Shown: piece by piece, positions 21,879 to 32,802 of the stretch
How positions within the stretch are numbered: the first letter of the stretch is position 1
Layout: every line of letters starts with the position of its first letter
Assembly: GCA_900169235.1 (NCBI GenBank)
Contig: FWCC01000399.1
Location: forward strand, 1 to 64,000
Length of the DNA: 64,000 nt
Direction: 5' to 3'
Source: Zarea fungicola
Taxonomy: Eukaryota > Ascomycota > Sordariomycetes > Hypocreales > Cordycipitaceae
Translations under genes and position numbers: made by a program
The notes under the pieces: model-generated
Database searches by the model: none
The model's input: the letters and a program-made list of their open reading frames with translations, nothing else
What the model was told of the DNA's origin: nothing

Positions 21879-23310
21879 TCAGCCATTCCGTCGCGTAGCC
21901 CCTGGAAGTTGAGACATCGGCCGATTCCGTACTGTACAGCTTTCGCATAACCCATCTACCACCATCGGCTTTGAAGTCAAATTTTCGGACACCATTTCCT
22001 CCTCTATCCAGTTCGTTTGGTGTCTGAAACTGACGATAACTGAAGGATCTTGAAGAGAGCTTGGGCAGCTGGGTAAATGGTAGCAAGATTCACACCACCA
22101 CTTGTTGCAACAGTTGCAATGTCTTTCTTTGATGCATTCTGCACAGCGAGCAATAATGGTCCCCGCAGTTGATCTCGGAGCGGTCGCAGCGTGAAGTGAA
22201 GATGCCATTATCGGGGGCGGTGCCAGCAACGGTAGACAGGATGCTGAGTGCGACATCGGCCGAATTTCTCCTTCAGGCGCTGTCCCGCAAATATGACACC
22301 CTTTAAGGGAATATATTGCAATGGCCGGCTCATGGTTCGATGGAATGTTTGATTTCCCAGCGACATGACTATTCTTGTGCCGTGGGCCACAGCAAAGCAG
22401 TGCATCGAAGGCGACGAAACCGGCGCAGGCCAGTAGGCAGCTTGCCCATTCGTCAGGCACGCGCCTCAATTGTCGACCTTTGATGTCCCACCACGCATCG
22501 CCGCTGCTCTGTTCAGCCACAAGCATAGTGTCCGAGTCTCTGGCAAACTCGTCAACGACCGCAGTTGATGAGTCGCCATTATATGTGACTGACCTCGTGT
22601 GGATGGTGTTATCACTAGGTCCAAAGAAGTAGAGCCCTTTTAGGCGCAAGCTAACATCTCGGCTTGGACTGCAAGCGTACTGAAGTGCATCGCGAAGCTG
22701 CTTCTGATTAAGGTTCTTAACGTCACGGATGGAAAGAAGTCTCACGCTGAGGCTAGAATCGCTGATGAGATCGGAACATAGACCCGACGTCACTGATAGT
22801 CCATCAAGAACCAGAGTTTGCACATATTGCAAAATATTCCGCCGTTTCAGTATCGTGAACAGACCACATAGTGGCCCTTCATAAAAGCTGTAAGATTGAG
22901 GCAGAGGTATCAGAATTAGAAATGAACGACGGCTATGCAATCCCCATTAAGCAAGTGTCTTCTCCATTGTCAAATACTTACTCATCTTCTGTCAAACTTT
23001 GGTCAAGGTCTCTGTGACTCCAAGCCTCTGCATCAGGTTCAATAGTCCCAAGGTCAAATTGAACTGCTTTGATAGTTTTCAGCTCCAAGTGACGGAACAC
23101 TCCACGGGTACGTATGATTATTTCTCGGATACCCTGGCTTGTAGTAGAGAGCTTTGTTATCCCAGCAGGTGACAGATAAGCAACAACACCGGCTAGAATA
23201 AGAGTGTTGGAAAGGAGATCAGCAAGACATGTCGTGGAGCGCTCCAGGCTAGTGCCGGTCATTTCGTTTATGCCAGGCTGGTTATTGCCTAGCACGGTCG
23301 GTATTATCAT
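21879..23310 (-). CDS. F-box-like protein with Cys-rich C-terminal domain
   Basis: Two exons, complement(21879..22887, 22982..23310), give 445 residues. The 94-nt intron uses GTAAGT and TTACAG and its phase is consistent (GA|C). The N-terminal part (LADLLSNTLILAGVVAYLSPAGITKLSTTSQGI) looks like an F-box, and the region to residue about 170 could be leucine-rich. The C-terminal half has many paired Cys: CHICGTAPEG, CAECIKERHCNCCNKWWCESC and CESC, suggesting one or two zinc-binding modules. Similar F-box plus Cys-rich proteins are widespread in Pezizomycotina and may be substrate adaptors of SCF ubiquitin ligases; the substrate is unknown. Confidence 0.72.
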
Positions 23311-24149
23311 CTCAGTCAGGCGAGTCCCATTATATTAAAAAAATCAAAACGGACACATAACCAGTATATAGATATCTGTCTATTGGCTTTCTCTGGCACT
23401 CCACCTTTATGCAGCAGCAACCAACCCGCCTTGCATTTATTGTACTGTATCTTGTCGCGCTGTGTCTTATTTTGCCCTGTATTACTCTGCACTGTCTTAC
23501 TGTGCCGATCGGAGTAAGATCTGGCAGATCGTGCCATCTTGTTGGATAGCCAAGGCCGGACGAGATGACACCCATAACGCTAGGGGAAATGTGTCTTATC
23601 TCACTAGCGGGCTGTGGGCTACTACCGATGGCATGGTGCGAGAATTGAAAAGCACTGTACGTAACCTCTGTTATTGAAATATATGAGCTCGACTCTTCTG
23701 ACAAAAGAAACAGAATCTAGAACAGGAACAATCATCATCATAGCCTTCATTTTTACCAATAGTGTCATCTCTTCTGACAGGTAACCTCCTCTACTGAGGG
23801 TCGTGTAAATAGGAGGCAAAAACTTTACTACTTCGGTACGAGTTTCTTCCATCGTTCCACAGTTGGTTAATTCGACCACTACGAAGCGGGGGCGCCGGAA
23901 ATGGCTAATAACCGGAGCGGGCCGGGCCTAGTTTTGTTGAATTTTCAAGAATGTTCCTCTCTTAGTGAAAGCAAGGCTGATCCGACACTTTTCGGGCAGT
24001 TTGTCTTAGGTTTCAGTCACGCCAACTCCTTGAACAAGCAAACAGTTATAAATATAGGCATTTATAAATTACCATATGCATCAAAGTCTAATAAACTCAG
24101 TCGCTTGGAGTTATTGGCAGAGAGTTATGACTTATGCGAGAGCCCGTTA

Positions 24150-24458
24150 GCGGCCGCCCTCCATAGGTCTCATTGTTTCCTGCTTTTTTGCTAATGCCAA
24201 TTTTATACTCGCAGCGTCTTCAGAGCGTGCATTCGCTTCTACTCGCTCCGCGGTCATGACGTCAATGACTAAGAATTGTATTCGTGTAGTTTACTAAGAT
24301 GTAAGATAGATTACTAGGATTGACTAGGAAGCTAGTGAGAATTTTCTTAATGGGGTAGCAGTTCGATTCGATTCGATTCGAATTATACCACTAGTTCATT
24401 CAATAGATTCGATTCAATATGGGTCGCATTCGATATAGTCAATTGATGACTAACCCTG
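24150..24458 (+). mobile_element. hAT transposon 3' remnant
   Basis: From about 24185 one frame reads AANANFILAASSERAFASTRSAV with further codons to a TAA. AASSERAF..TRS is the signature of the C-terminal dimerisation domain of hAT transposases. About 150 bp downstream are TTCGATTCG repeats and then ACTAACCCTG ending at 24458, which on the other strand reads CAGGGTTAGT, like a hAT terminal inverted repeat. The 5' part of the transposase and the other terminus are not recognisable, so the copy is a truncated relic. Confidence 0.45.
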
Positions 24459-24746
24459 GCTTACAACCTTGACCTAAAGGGAAACTTGCTTCTTATTATA
24501 AAGCAACAAAAGCGCAACGCCTTGAAGAAAGACACAAGCAGAACGCCCAGAACGCCACTGAAAGCTAACCAGGCCCATGTAAGCAGGGAGCAGGCCAGTA
24601 GGTATTGAGGAGACTCGGCGAATGTTCGTATATACTACCATGCCTCCCGCGACGTACGGAAAGTCCTCCGACGGCGGACGTCGGTTCGCTAGCCCTAAAA
24701 TTCCGTCGTTTACGAAGAAAAAATCGTCAGAACGTGCTGGCACTAT

Positions 24747-25047
24747 TTAGACCCTCCCATTGAATGACCGCGGGTTGAGCTGGAAATTGTCTGGACAGGC
24801 TGAGGCGGGGGTACGGTAGATCCGCCACCGCCGGCCTGCTTTACATTCCCCCCATTGTTATGGTCCTTCTATCTATGAGGTTAGGAATTTGGCTGTGACT
24901 GTGTCTAATTTGGCATTTTGCACATACTGGCTCGCGTGATTCACCGTTTGTGGTGCCCATTTTCTGGGTTGCGAAATTTCCAAGGAGTAAGGTTTTACGG
25001 ATGTGGTTTGGGCAGAAGACACCACAAATGTGTAAGAGGGGGATAGT
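24747..25047 (+). repeat. Diverged direct repeat, left copy
   Basis: Shares an ordered series of matches with 25250-25560: TAGACCCT.CCCAT near the start, GGTTGAGCTGGAAAT, CAGGC.GAGGCGGGGG, TATGAGGTTA, and a closing GTAAGAGGGGGA. Similarity is obvious by eye but interrupted by substitutions and small gaps. Confidence 0.5.
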
Positions 25048-25249
25048 CGAGGGCTTTTATATTTAGACCAGGCCTAAGAACCATGTCAGCGAACTAAGTC
25101 CTGCACGCAACAAGCCTGACATATAGTTTGTAATACATGTCGGTTATTTTTAGAATGTAACATCACATTTGCTCTACCTTGCCAAATTCTCCTGACTATG
25201 AACAATAGTTTAATATTCCTAGTACTTCATCGGCCGTATTATTGCCCTT

Positions 25250-25560
25250 TATCTAGACCCTTCCCATGACTTTCCACGGCTTGAGCTGGAAATGGTTGGG
25301 TCGGGTTCAGGCGGGGGCACCGTGCCTCCTCCACCCGATCCTACTGCTACAGAGCCACCGTTTTGATGCAAGCCCTGATGATGAGGTTAAAAAGCGTATA
25401 GAGAATGTGTTTAAATTGGAAAATTTGCACTCACTGTCTCGCGGTCATCGCTGTTTGACACGCCCATTTCTGGTCTGTGGGCTTTATGTAAAGTCTTTCC
25501 TTTGTGGCGGAGAAGGGGAGATGTGCCATGGGCAGAATAAGCCGACGGCTTGTAGAGGGG
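25250..25560 (+). repeat. Diverged direct repeat, right copy
   Basis: Partner of 24747-25047. It lies immediately upstream of the DUF6594-like gene, so it may be the original promoter-proximal sequence and the left copy a duplication of it. Confidence 0.5.
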
Positions 25561-25781
25561 GACTGTTGGGCTTTTGTATGTTCCAACCCCAGGCTCCTAA
25601 CCTTGCCAGCAAAGCAACCAAACACGCGCGCGCACCGCCCTACATTTCAGCCTTGCACCCCTCATTTCAGCTCAGCTCCCTTCCGTTTCAGCCCCAGCTC
25701 TTGTCCATTTTCCTCCTCTATACTGAGGTCAAGTTTCTCTCTGAAGACCTGTAAAGTTGTTATTTAAGCGTAGAACAAAAG

Positions 25782-26690
25782 ATGGCACAGCCGAAAGCTG
25801 CAGTACCGGTGGTGACCCGGGAAATGGCCTATGAGCGAGCTTGGAAATACATGGGGTACCGACAGTTTTCCAAGTTCCTCGGCAGCCACGAGGACTTTAT
25901 GATGGTTCGCCAGTACCGCACCTTGAATGCTCGCGTCATCCTGGCCATGCAGGACCACCTCGCGGAATTGGAGACTGAACTGGACGAGCTAGAGGCCGGC
26001 CTGCATCACCTGCCGGCGGGCAGTGAAATAAATAACGGGACCTACCGGCTAGAGTCATCAACAGAAAGGCACGATTTGATATGGAAGATACACAAAAGAC
26101 TAAAAGAGTACAGTATGCGATCCACTTGGCTTAATCCCCCCGGCCAGATGGTGCCGGAATCACCCAGCTAAAGGCAGGCAGACGACTATTTGGCAAGCTA
26201 TTCTCAATTATCATCACAGAGAGGAGCCGACCGGCGGGATGTGCAGAGCGTAAAGAACTGGTTAATCAACTGGCCCAACGCGATCCGAGACGAGGAAGCC
26301 GCATATCTTGAGCATCCAGACGATCTCGTCTATATCTCGCAGCAGTCGGGAAGCTATCTAAACCCATCCTTCAAAAATCGCGTCAAAAAGGCTCTCAACG
26401 TATTCCGGCGACTACCAAAGGATGACATGCCGTTTGTCATGGACCAAGTCTATGTCTATGACGACGTACTCGCCGAAAAGGTGTTTACATGGCTGGCCAT
26501 GGTCTTTGGCTTTGCCATGACGATTATCCCACTGTGGATACTTCTCTTTGTGACCCGGGCTACCTACCGCCTGGCAATCATGACGGGGTTCGTCTTCTTG
26601 TTCTTGACGTTTATAGCCGTGGTGACAACGGCACGCCCATTTGAAAGCCTTGCGGCGGCAGCGGCGTACGTATTCACCAATTCCCACTAA
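25782..26690 (+). CDS. DUF6594-like membrane protein
   Basis: Two exons (25782..26112, 26182..26690) give 279 residues. The intron (69 nt) starts GTATGC and ends at the second of two tandem CAG triplets; the first acceptor would break the frame. The N-terminal part contains FSKFLGSHEDFMMVRQYRTLNARVILAMQDHLAELETELDELE, a helix that fits the family pattern of a short conserved block followed by a coiled coil. The C-terminal third holds two to three hydrophobic segments (WLAMVFGFAMTIIPLWILLFV and the MTGFVFLFLTFIAVV region) before an Ala-rich end. Members of this family are fungal-specific and of unknown function. Confidence 0.75.
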
Positions 26691-28012
26691 CATCAGCGTG
26701 CAGCAATTATTGACTTTTATCCATGCAGGTATACAGCCGTTCTAGTGGTCTTTCTACAAATAAATACATGAAGCATGTGATGGGCGGCATTGCTAGAAAT
26801 GGCGCCTTGGCCGAAGCTGGCCGCGGTATCTTGGCAGAGTTTTAGGAATGCGACTTGGAGCAACACGTCAGGCATATTGTGTAACCTTTTTTCAAGTGTA
26901 GCCACGATCAGGACGAATTACGTGCCAATTTACCAAAGCCGCGCTCTACGGCAACAGTTGCCTTGTGTTTTGTCGGGTTGGTGTTCTAGGCGTGCGTGTT
27001 TTAGAATCGTCAGTTAATTGTGAGTGCATTTACAGACTCATTCCAGCCATGGCGCGGTCTCACATGCCAGGTGATTTGTGTCTAGGGCTGTGTGGCACTC
27101 TTGGAATGTTTCTGTGCAACGGCGTACACAAGATGACATTTGTGTTATTTAGTTACAAAGGTTATATTTGTCCCCTTCGTTGCTTTGCATAAGCTCATCT
27201 TTGTCCGGCGTCTGACTACCATAACAGCCTTATCATGTTAACATTGCATTCCCTGTCAGTCCTGGGAAACATTCCCGAACGCAGTCATGTGTCTTTCTAG
27301 TGGTCACGGGTGATAAACTGTACTCATGCTGCTCTAGATTTTCTTTCCATCTAATTGCAGCTCTTGAGGTCAGCTCAGCTAGCATTCCTAAGAACGCCAG
27401 GCATGAACTTTTAACATGTGCAGGAACTACGCTGTCGCACGTCCGCCAAGGCGAAAACTGTTTTGTTGCTCCGAGAGACGCTGCATATAAGATTCCTTAC
27501 TAATTGAGTTATCAATTTCACCATTACTTTGCAAAGAACCCTTCTCATTCTCTAATTGGGTAAAATTACTGTGCATGGCAGTACTCTACAGCCTCAAAAC
27601 CTGACATGCATTTCCAACGGGCGGCCCGCAACGATTCCACCAACGATCCCACCGGCCCGTGTTCATCGGCCTCCCCAGGCTAGATTTAAATGGAGCAGGA
27701 ATTCAAATTTGTATAATTGAAGAAATCAGCCCGAGTTTCAAAAGTATCATATGCAGCGGGATAGTGTCAGTGAGGAATGCCAATGTCGTACATGGTTGTG
27801 ACAGGATTCGGCCATTTCCGCTACGTGTAGCTACTCAATGTGCAGATGCGCAAGGCGAAAAGTAGCCGTATAGAGCTCGTGATACTTAAACCTCACCACA
27901 ACCCCAGTCCAAGGAGCTTCCTGTGCTACCAATACATCTCTCAAGCCCATACATCTACTATTTTCTCTTTCTAAAACCAACACTTAACAGCCAACGGCAA
28001 CCATTCATCATA
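26691..28012. other. Intergenic, contains a dispersed repeat
   Basis: 1.3-kb spacer. Apart from the repeat copy at 27300-27640, I see no gene. The last 100 bases are AC/CT-rich and should hold the transcription start of the small secreted protein gene. Confidence 0.5.
27300..27640 (+). repeat. Dispersed repeat, copy 1
   Basis: Homologous to 30222-30570 in the same orientation. Shared strings include AGATTTTCTTTC, AGCATTCCT, GCGAAAACTGTTTTG, GAGAGACG and TCTCATTCTCTA. It has no coding capacity, and no termini are recognisable. Confidence 0.6.
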
Positions 28013-28231
28013 ATGAGAATCGCCACTCTCTCCGTCGTTGCATTCATCACCATGGCCATGGCAGCCCCTCAGCCTGCAATACCTGCAACACCTGCGACAA
28101 CCAAGGCGTGCTTGGATTGCCGCAAGAGATGCGGAAGCGATGTTCATTGTCTCATAATCAACTGCCTCAGAGTTGTAGGTTTGGTTCCGGCCCAACAACT
28201 CCCTGCAATTACGCAGCGCTATGTGGACTAA
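28013..28231 (+). CDS. Small secreted cysteine-rich protein, 72 aa
   Basis: A single exon of 72 codons. Residues 1-17 form a signal peptide (MRIATLSVVAFITMAMA), followed by a Pro/Ala/Thr-rich stretch (APQPAIPATPATT) and a compact Cys region, ACLDCRKRCGSDVHCLIINC (C-x2-C-x3-C-x5-C-x4-C). The upstream in-frame ATG at 27923 would bury the signal peptide, so I chose 28013. No known domain. It is effector-like by size and composition, and an odd Cys count suggests either a free Cys or a dimer. Confidence 0.7.
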   Translation: MRIATLSVVAFITMAMAAPQPAIPATPATTKACLDCRKRCGSDVHCLIINCLRVVGLVPAQQLPAITQRYVD

Positions 28232-29547
28232 TTATAACGTGACGTATAGTGTATCCACTAGGGATGTCTCTCCTAAATGCTTCATTACGCCTTCTTGGCA
28301 TAAATGCTCTGTGTATCCTCCTCGCGCTGAGAGCCTGTTATAAGGATTTAGAGGGTTTTATTTTAGGTCAATTAGTTCATTCTTGAAATGTTTGCCTGGA
28401 AATAATACTTACTCTCAACAATCTCGAATTTGAAATCAGTGTGTCTTTGTGTCTGCCAAGCTTGCTGTCTATCTAGGTTCTGCCAGTAATCTTGTTTTGT
28501 TCAAGAGTCAGTAGAGATGGTTGTTATTTTGGCTCGCCACCATAGAAAATATTTATTCTAGTTTCTATTAGGGGTTGGCTGTAAGGACGAAGGTGCTAGG
28601 TGACCACTCGGCCACAGAGACCATCAAAAGATCAAGTAATAACCAGCCGTGGCCAGATATCCCTAGCATCCAATATATACCTTCTAGGTCCCTGACATTG
28701 GCATATATGATTAACTGTTGTTTAACGCTTTGTGATAATGTAAATGTATCCTTGCACTTGTTAAGGGCCACTACAACGTATTGCTTATTCTCGTTGTCTT
28801 TGCTTTCATTGTTTATAGCTGGTGAGCTTCTTATCCACTATTTACTGTATATAGTTGGGCAAACTATGTTGTGATGCTTTCCCTCTTACAACTAAGCCGT
28901 GTATGCCGTGAATCTAACGGCGCTACTAGGTCTGCTCAAGAAACAACCAACTGCGACTTTTTTCATTGCAGTCTGATACTGAGAGTCGAATATTCTTTTA
29001 TAGTAGTATCTTAAGGTAGGTAAAACTGCTTAATTAGGCCTGTTATTGGCTCGCCATTGCATGTTATCAATGAAGGAATTATAGATAGTTGAACACTTGC
29101 ATAGAAAGAAAAACCACTCATTAGAGGTCTGAATATTCTGTTTCACTGAACACGGGGAGCTGGAGAGACATCCCTATCCTTCTTCTAGCCTCTGGCGTGG
29201 CGTCCTGTTCATGTTTTCAAACACCCACTCTCTGCATTGGTAATGTTCAGTCTAGCTTGCCTTCCTCTGAAGCAGCATAACTGTGACTTGAGGATGAACC
29301 ACTATTTCAGGCTCCTCTGCGTGAACTACATGGGAAAACATTGAACTGAGGATGATAAAGTAGTTCCCTAAATATCCCTTTGTTGGCATTTGTCGACAGA
29401 GCTTAGGCTCCGCCTGTGCGGCGAATCAAGAGTGGTTCGAGGGCGTCCCGGTCGGGGCACAGACGGGTGCAAAAGCAAAGGGAGGAACCTGGTACGTATT
29501 GTGACGATGATCAAGGCGGTCGAATCTTCGGTTGCGGGTTGCAGCAA
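28232..29547. other. Intergenic, no gene seen
   Basis: 1.3-kb AT-rich spacer between the 3' ends of two small secreted protein genes (convergent). I see no coding frame. Confidence 0.5.
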
Positions 29548-29796
29548 TCAAACCCGAGGGCCATGGTGACTCTGTGCTACATCGTCTAGCAGCTCTTCGA
29601 ACTCGCTGGGCCCCATACAGCGGTATCCCTTATCCGACGATTTAGGACGTTGGTCATCAACGCAGTGGTACCCGTTACGACAATCGCCATTCCCTTGGCA
29701 TGGCGTTCCAGATTCTCCAGATCCGAGTGGAGCCATTCCGGGTGCTGTGGCTCCAATTCCAATCAAGGGTGTTAAGAGTATAAAGTAGAGTCGCAT
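29548..29796 (-). CDS. Small secreted cysteine-rich protein, 82 aa
   Basis: A single exon of 82 codons. A signal peptide (MRLYFILLTPLIGIGATA) is followed by a short linker and a four-Cys module, PCQGNGDCRNGYHCVDD...KGYRC, whose spacing resembles small disulfide-rich folds of the EGF/knottin sort. The acidic end (EFEELLDD) is followed by a polar tail. Family unknown to me. It could be an effector or surface protein; function is not inferable. Confidence 0.68.
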   Translation of the reverse strand: MRLYFILLTPLIGIGATAPGMAPLGSGESGTPCQGNGDCRNGYHCVDDQRPKSSDKGYRCMGPSEFEELLDDVAQSHHGPRV

Positions 29797-30948
29797 CGTG
29801 GAAAAGCAGACTGACTGTTTTGTTTCGAAGAGCGAAAATGCTTAAAGGAAAAGGCTTTTCATTCAGCAGGGGACAAAGATTTCTTTAAATATTTTTTTTT
29901 TGAAAAGAATTTGGTGAAATACCAGTCTTTGAAATACCAGTCTATGAAACACCAGCCTCCTATTGCCAAAAGTAGCACTAGCTCAGTCAGGTTTTGCAGT
30001 GTTAATACATAGATCTTTACGGAGAGTCAACGTGGGACGGACGCTAGTTATGCTTGCCATCTATGAAGCCATATTTCTCCCTTGCTACACTAGTCGTACC
30101 TCATTGGGCTGCATGGTATGTGGTTGCTCCCTTCCCTCACAGGGTTCAAGACACGGGTCCAATTGCGGTAAATCCAGCGACAAACAAGGGGAAAATTATC
30201 CTGCATAGTGTCAGGTTTGTTCCTGGTGGAGGGGTGACATACTCTACTCAAGCTCCTCCAGATTTTCTTTCGTTGACTACGGCACAGCATTTGTCGCTTT
30301 TGAGGTCGGCTCAACCAGCATTCCTCAGCAGTCCAGGCGAGGAATTCTAATGAGTACGTACAGCAGGACTTATTACACTGTCACGCCGGCCAAAACGAAA
30401 ACTGTTTTGCTGCTCTGAGAGACGTTCTGTACAGGTTTCCATACTATTGCGCCATGAATTTAATTACTACTTTTTAAGGTACCTATCTCATTCTCTACTC
30501 GGGTAAATTTTTGGTAGTGCTCTGCAGCATTAAAACCTAGCATGCGCTTCCAAGGGGCCTGCAGCTATACTCCCAAAAAGTTGAGTGAAACTTTGTTGGA
30601 AACCAACATCGATGGAGCCACGTTTCAACGCGGTATTAATATACACATGGCATTGCTAAAATACAAATATAAACTCAAGAGATGCAAACCATCTGGCTTG
30701 GGTGGGACCGCCGGTAGATCGGAACTTGAAATCATGCCGCCACACCGTCTGACGGTCTGACAAGCAACTGCCGGCACAGGCCGCGTAACTCATCCGGGGC
30801 TTAGAGCTCATTGCCAAATTTAGACATCGGTGAAACTAGCTCACCTCTCTTCAAACTTTTCTATAAAAATATCCCGCATCTTGTAAATATACCCAAATCT
30901 TGACTCAACCTTTGTGGTTTGGCTGTCGTCCCACTCGACTGCCGCTCC
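29797..30948. other. Intergenic, contains a dispersed repeat
   Basis: Divergent spacer between a small secreted protein gene and a Zn2Cys6 regulator. It holds repeat copy 2 (30222-30570). No other feature is recognised. Confidence 0.5.
30222..30570 (+). repeat. Dispersed repeat, copy 2
   Basis: Partner of 27300-27640, same orientation, about 2.9 kb away. Between the copies lie both small secreted protein genes. Confidence 0.6.
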
Positions 30949-32802
30949 ATGGGGTTCTGCGAGAAGCCCAGCAGGGGCTGCGCCGCCTGTCGCGCCAAAA
31001 AGAAGAGGGTAAGCACAATTACCTGCCAGAGAGCCGGACAGTCTGTGGGCTCACATCCGTCGAATAATCTAACAAGGAGATTGGCAAAAAGTGTGATGAA
31101 GCGCGACCGTCCTGCTCCCTCTGTCTCCGGACGAACCGAAAATGCACCGGGTACAGGGATAGACTCGACCTTGGTTTCCGCGATGAGAAGAGCCAGATCC
31201 TCCATAAGATCCGTCGCCAAAAAGGCACCGACGACGGAGCCAAGGAGCCCTCCAAAGGATCAGATACGACCAATACTGCCACCTCAGGGCAACCACCAAG
31301 GAACCAGCCCGTGCCTCGGGTTAATACAGTCGTGTGCATCCCGACACCTTCAATGGGCCTAGCATATCCGTCCGCCCGGGACCAGGCGCGGTCCTTTTTC
31401 TTTCATCACTACGTATTTACAGACCTCGCCGCTCCATACAGCCTCTTTGCGTCGCTGCCCACGATATACGGCCGCCTGGACATGAACAGCGGCGGGGACG
31501 ATGGTATCAAGGCCATTGCGGCCGTCATCGAGGCCATTGGCGCCGCAGGGATCGCCAACACACGACAAGATGCGCGGTTTCTGCGAGCGGCGCAGGAGAC
31601 GCACTCGAAAGCGATACGCCATACACGATGCGTATTAGAAAATAGTCAGCACGAGAAGCAGGACGAGGTTGGACTGGCCGTGATGCTGCTTGCTTTATAC
31701 GAGGTATTACCAAAGCGGGGAGACACTTGGAATATCAGAGAAGGCTGACAAGGATAGAACATGACCTGTTCAATGCCAGAGTCTATGCGCTCTTGGAGTA
31801 AGCACGTTCAAGGGGCGACTGCTCTCCTATCACTCCGTGGCGACAATCCTGCTGTCGCCGTGCACGACAAGACGTCTTTGCAGCTATTTCTCTATCTGCG
31901 TCAGCAAATTGTATGTTTCCTCCCAACCCTTTCACACACTTTGACTTGTTAGATAAAGGGATATCTGGAGAAATACCAACTGATGGATGTAGATTACAGA
32001 CTGCCTCCAGCGCAAAGTCCCCGTCCCGCCCATCATCCTCCAAATCGCCACGACCCTCGACACGCAAACCGCCTGGTCGCCGCACGCCCTCGAAGCCCTC
32101 TCCACCAAGCTATGCGCCCTACGCAGCGCCGTGCGTCTCTGCTCCCTCCCGCCGTCCCAAATCATCGACGAGGCGCTCGACCTCGACGCCCGCCTCGAGG
32201 CATGGGTGTCCGCCATGCCGGCGGACGAATACGCCTACACGATCCTCCACGACTTTGAACACCCGGATGATGTATTCTTTGGGAGATGTCACGTCTACAA
32301 GAGCGCCAATGCCGTCGTGCTGTGGAACCACTACCGCTGCGTGCGGCTCCTCACGCGCGAGGTCCTCCTGAAGCAGCTCACGACCATGACGGCAGACTCC
32401 TGCCCCATTGATGTGGGAGCACATGCCCGCTCCTCGAAAGAGACCATCGACAACATGGTCGCGGATATATGCAGCAGCATTCCCCTATATCTGGGCTCCT
32501 ACAGGCAGAGTCATCACTGTCCTCCTGCCGCTGGGAATGGCGGCTGGCCACACGGCATGATGGGCATGCTCCTCCTCTGGCCGCTGTATACGTGCGCCAC
32601 GCATACCTTTTCGTCGCCTAGCGTGCGGTCGTGGGTGATTCGCCAGCTGCAGAGGATTGGGCGGGACATGGGGATTCAATTGGCAATGTCGCTGGCGGGG
32701 TTGCTGAGTGCCATGGACGAAGTCACGGTATGGGACAGGATGCAGCCGGAGTGTACAGGTAGAGAAGGGCTTGCCAGTTTGAGCGAGAACGAGGACTGGT
32801 AG
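30949..32802 (+). CDS. Zn2Cys6 transcription factor
   Basis: Four exons (30949..31008, 31092..31703, 31758..31910, 31993..32802) give 544 residues. The first intron splits the zinc cluster. After joining it reads GCAACRAKKKRCDEARPSC then SLCLRTNRKC, an exact C-x2-C-x6-C-x6-C-x2-C-x6-C binuclear cluster, which fixes both splice sites. The remainder, from FFFHHYVFTDLAAPYSLF on, is the fungal-specific regulatory domain (Fungal_trans_2/DUF3468 type), with MTCSMPESMRSWSKHVQGATALLSLRG as its conserved block. It should be a nuclear DNA-binding regulator; target genes are unknown. Introns 2 and 3 (54 and 82 nt) have GTATTA and GTATGT donors. The exon-4 acceptor (TGTAG) is chosen because it keeps the frame. 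Confidence 0.85.

Larger units (their letters stand above)
23311..25781. other. Gene-poor repeat-bearing region
   Basis: 2.5 kb without an intact gene. It includes the promoter of the F-box-like gene, a degraded hAT remnant (24150-24458), a TTCGA microsatellite near 24361-24380 and a diverged direct repeat (24747-25047 and 25250-25560). A minus-strand open frame at 24474-24743 (89 codons) has no recognisable family. Confidence 0.5.

Noticed and set aside
24361..24385. Short TTCGA repeats considered as a CRISPR-like array
   Set aside because: A microsatellite in a fungal genome without spacers; probably part of a hAT terminus.
24474..24743. 89-codon minus-strand frame
   Set aside because: No signal peptide, family or promoter; lies between a transposon relic and a duplicated segment.
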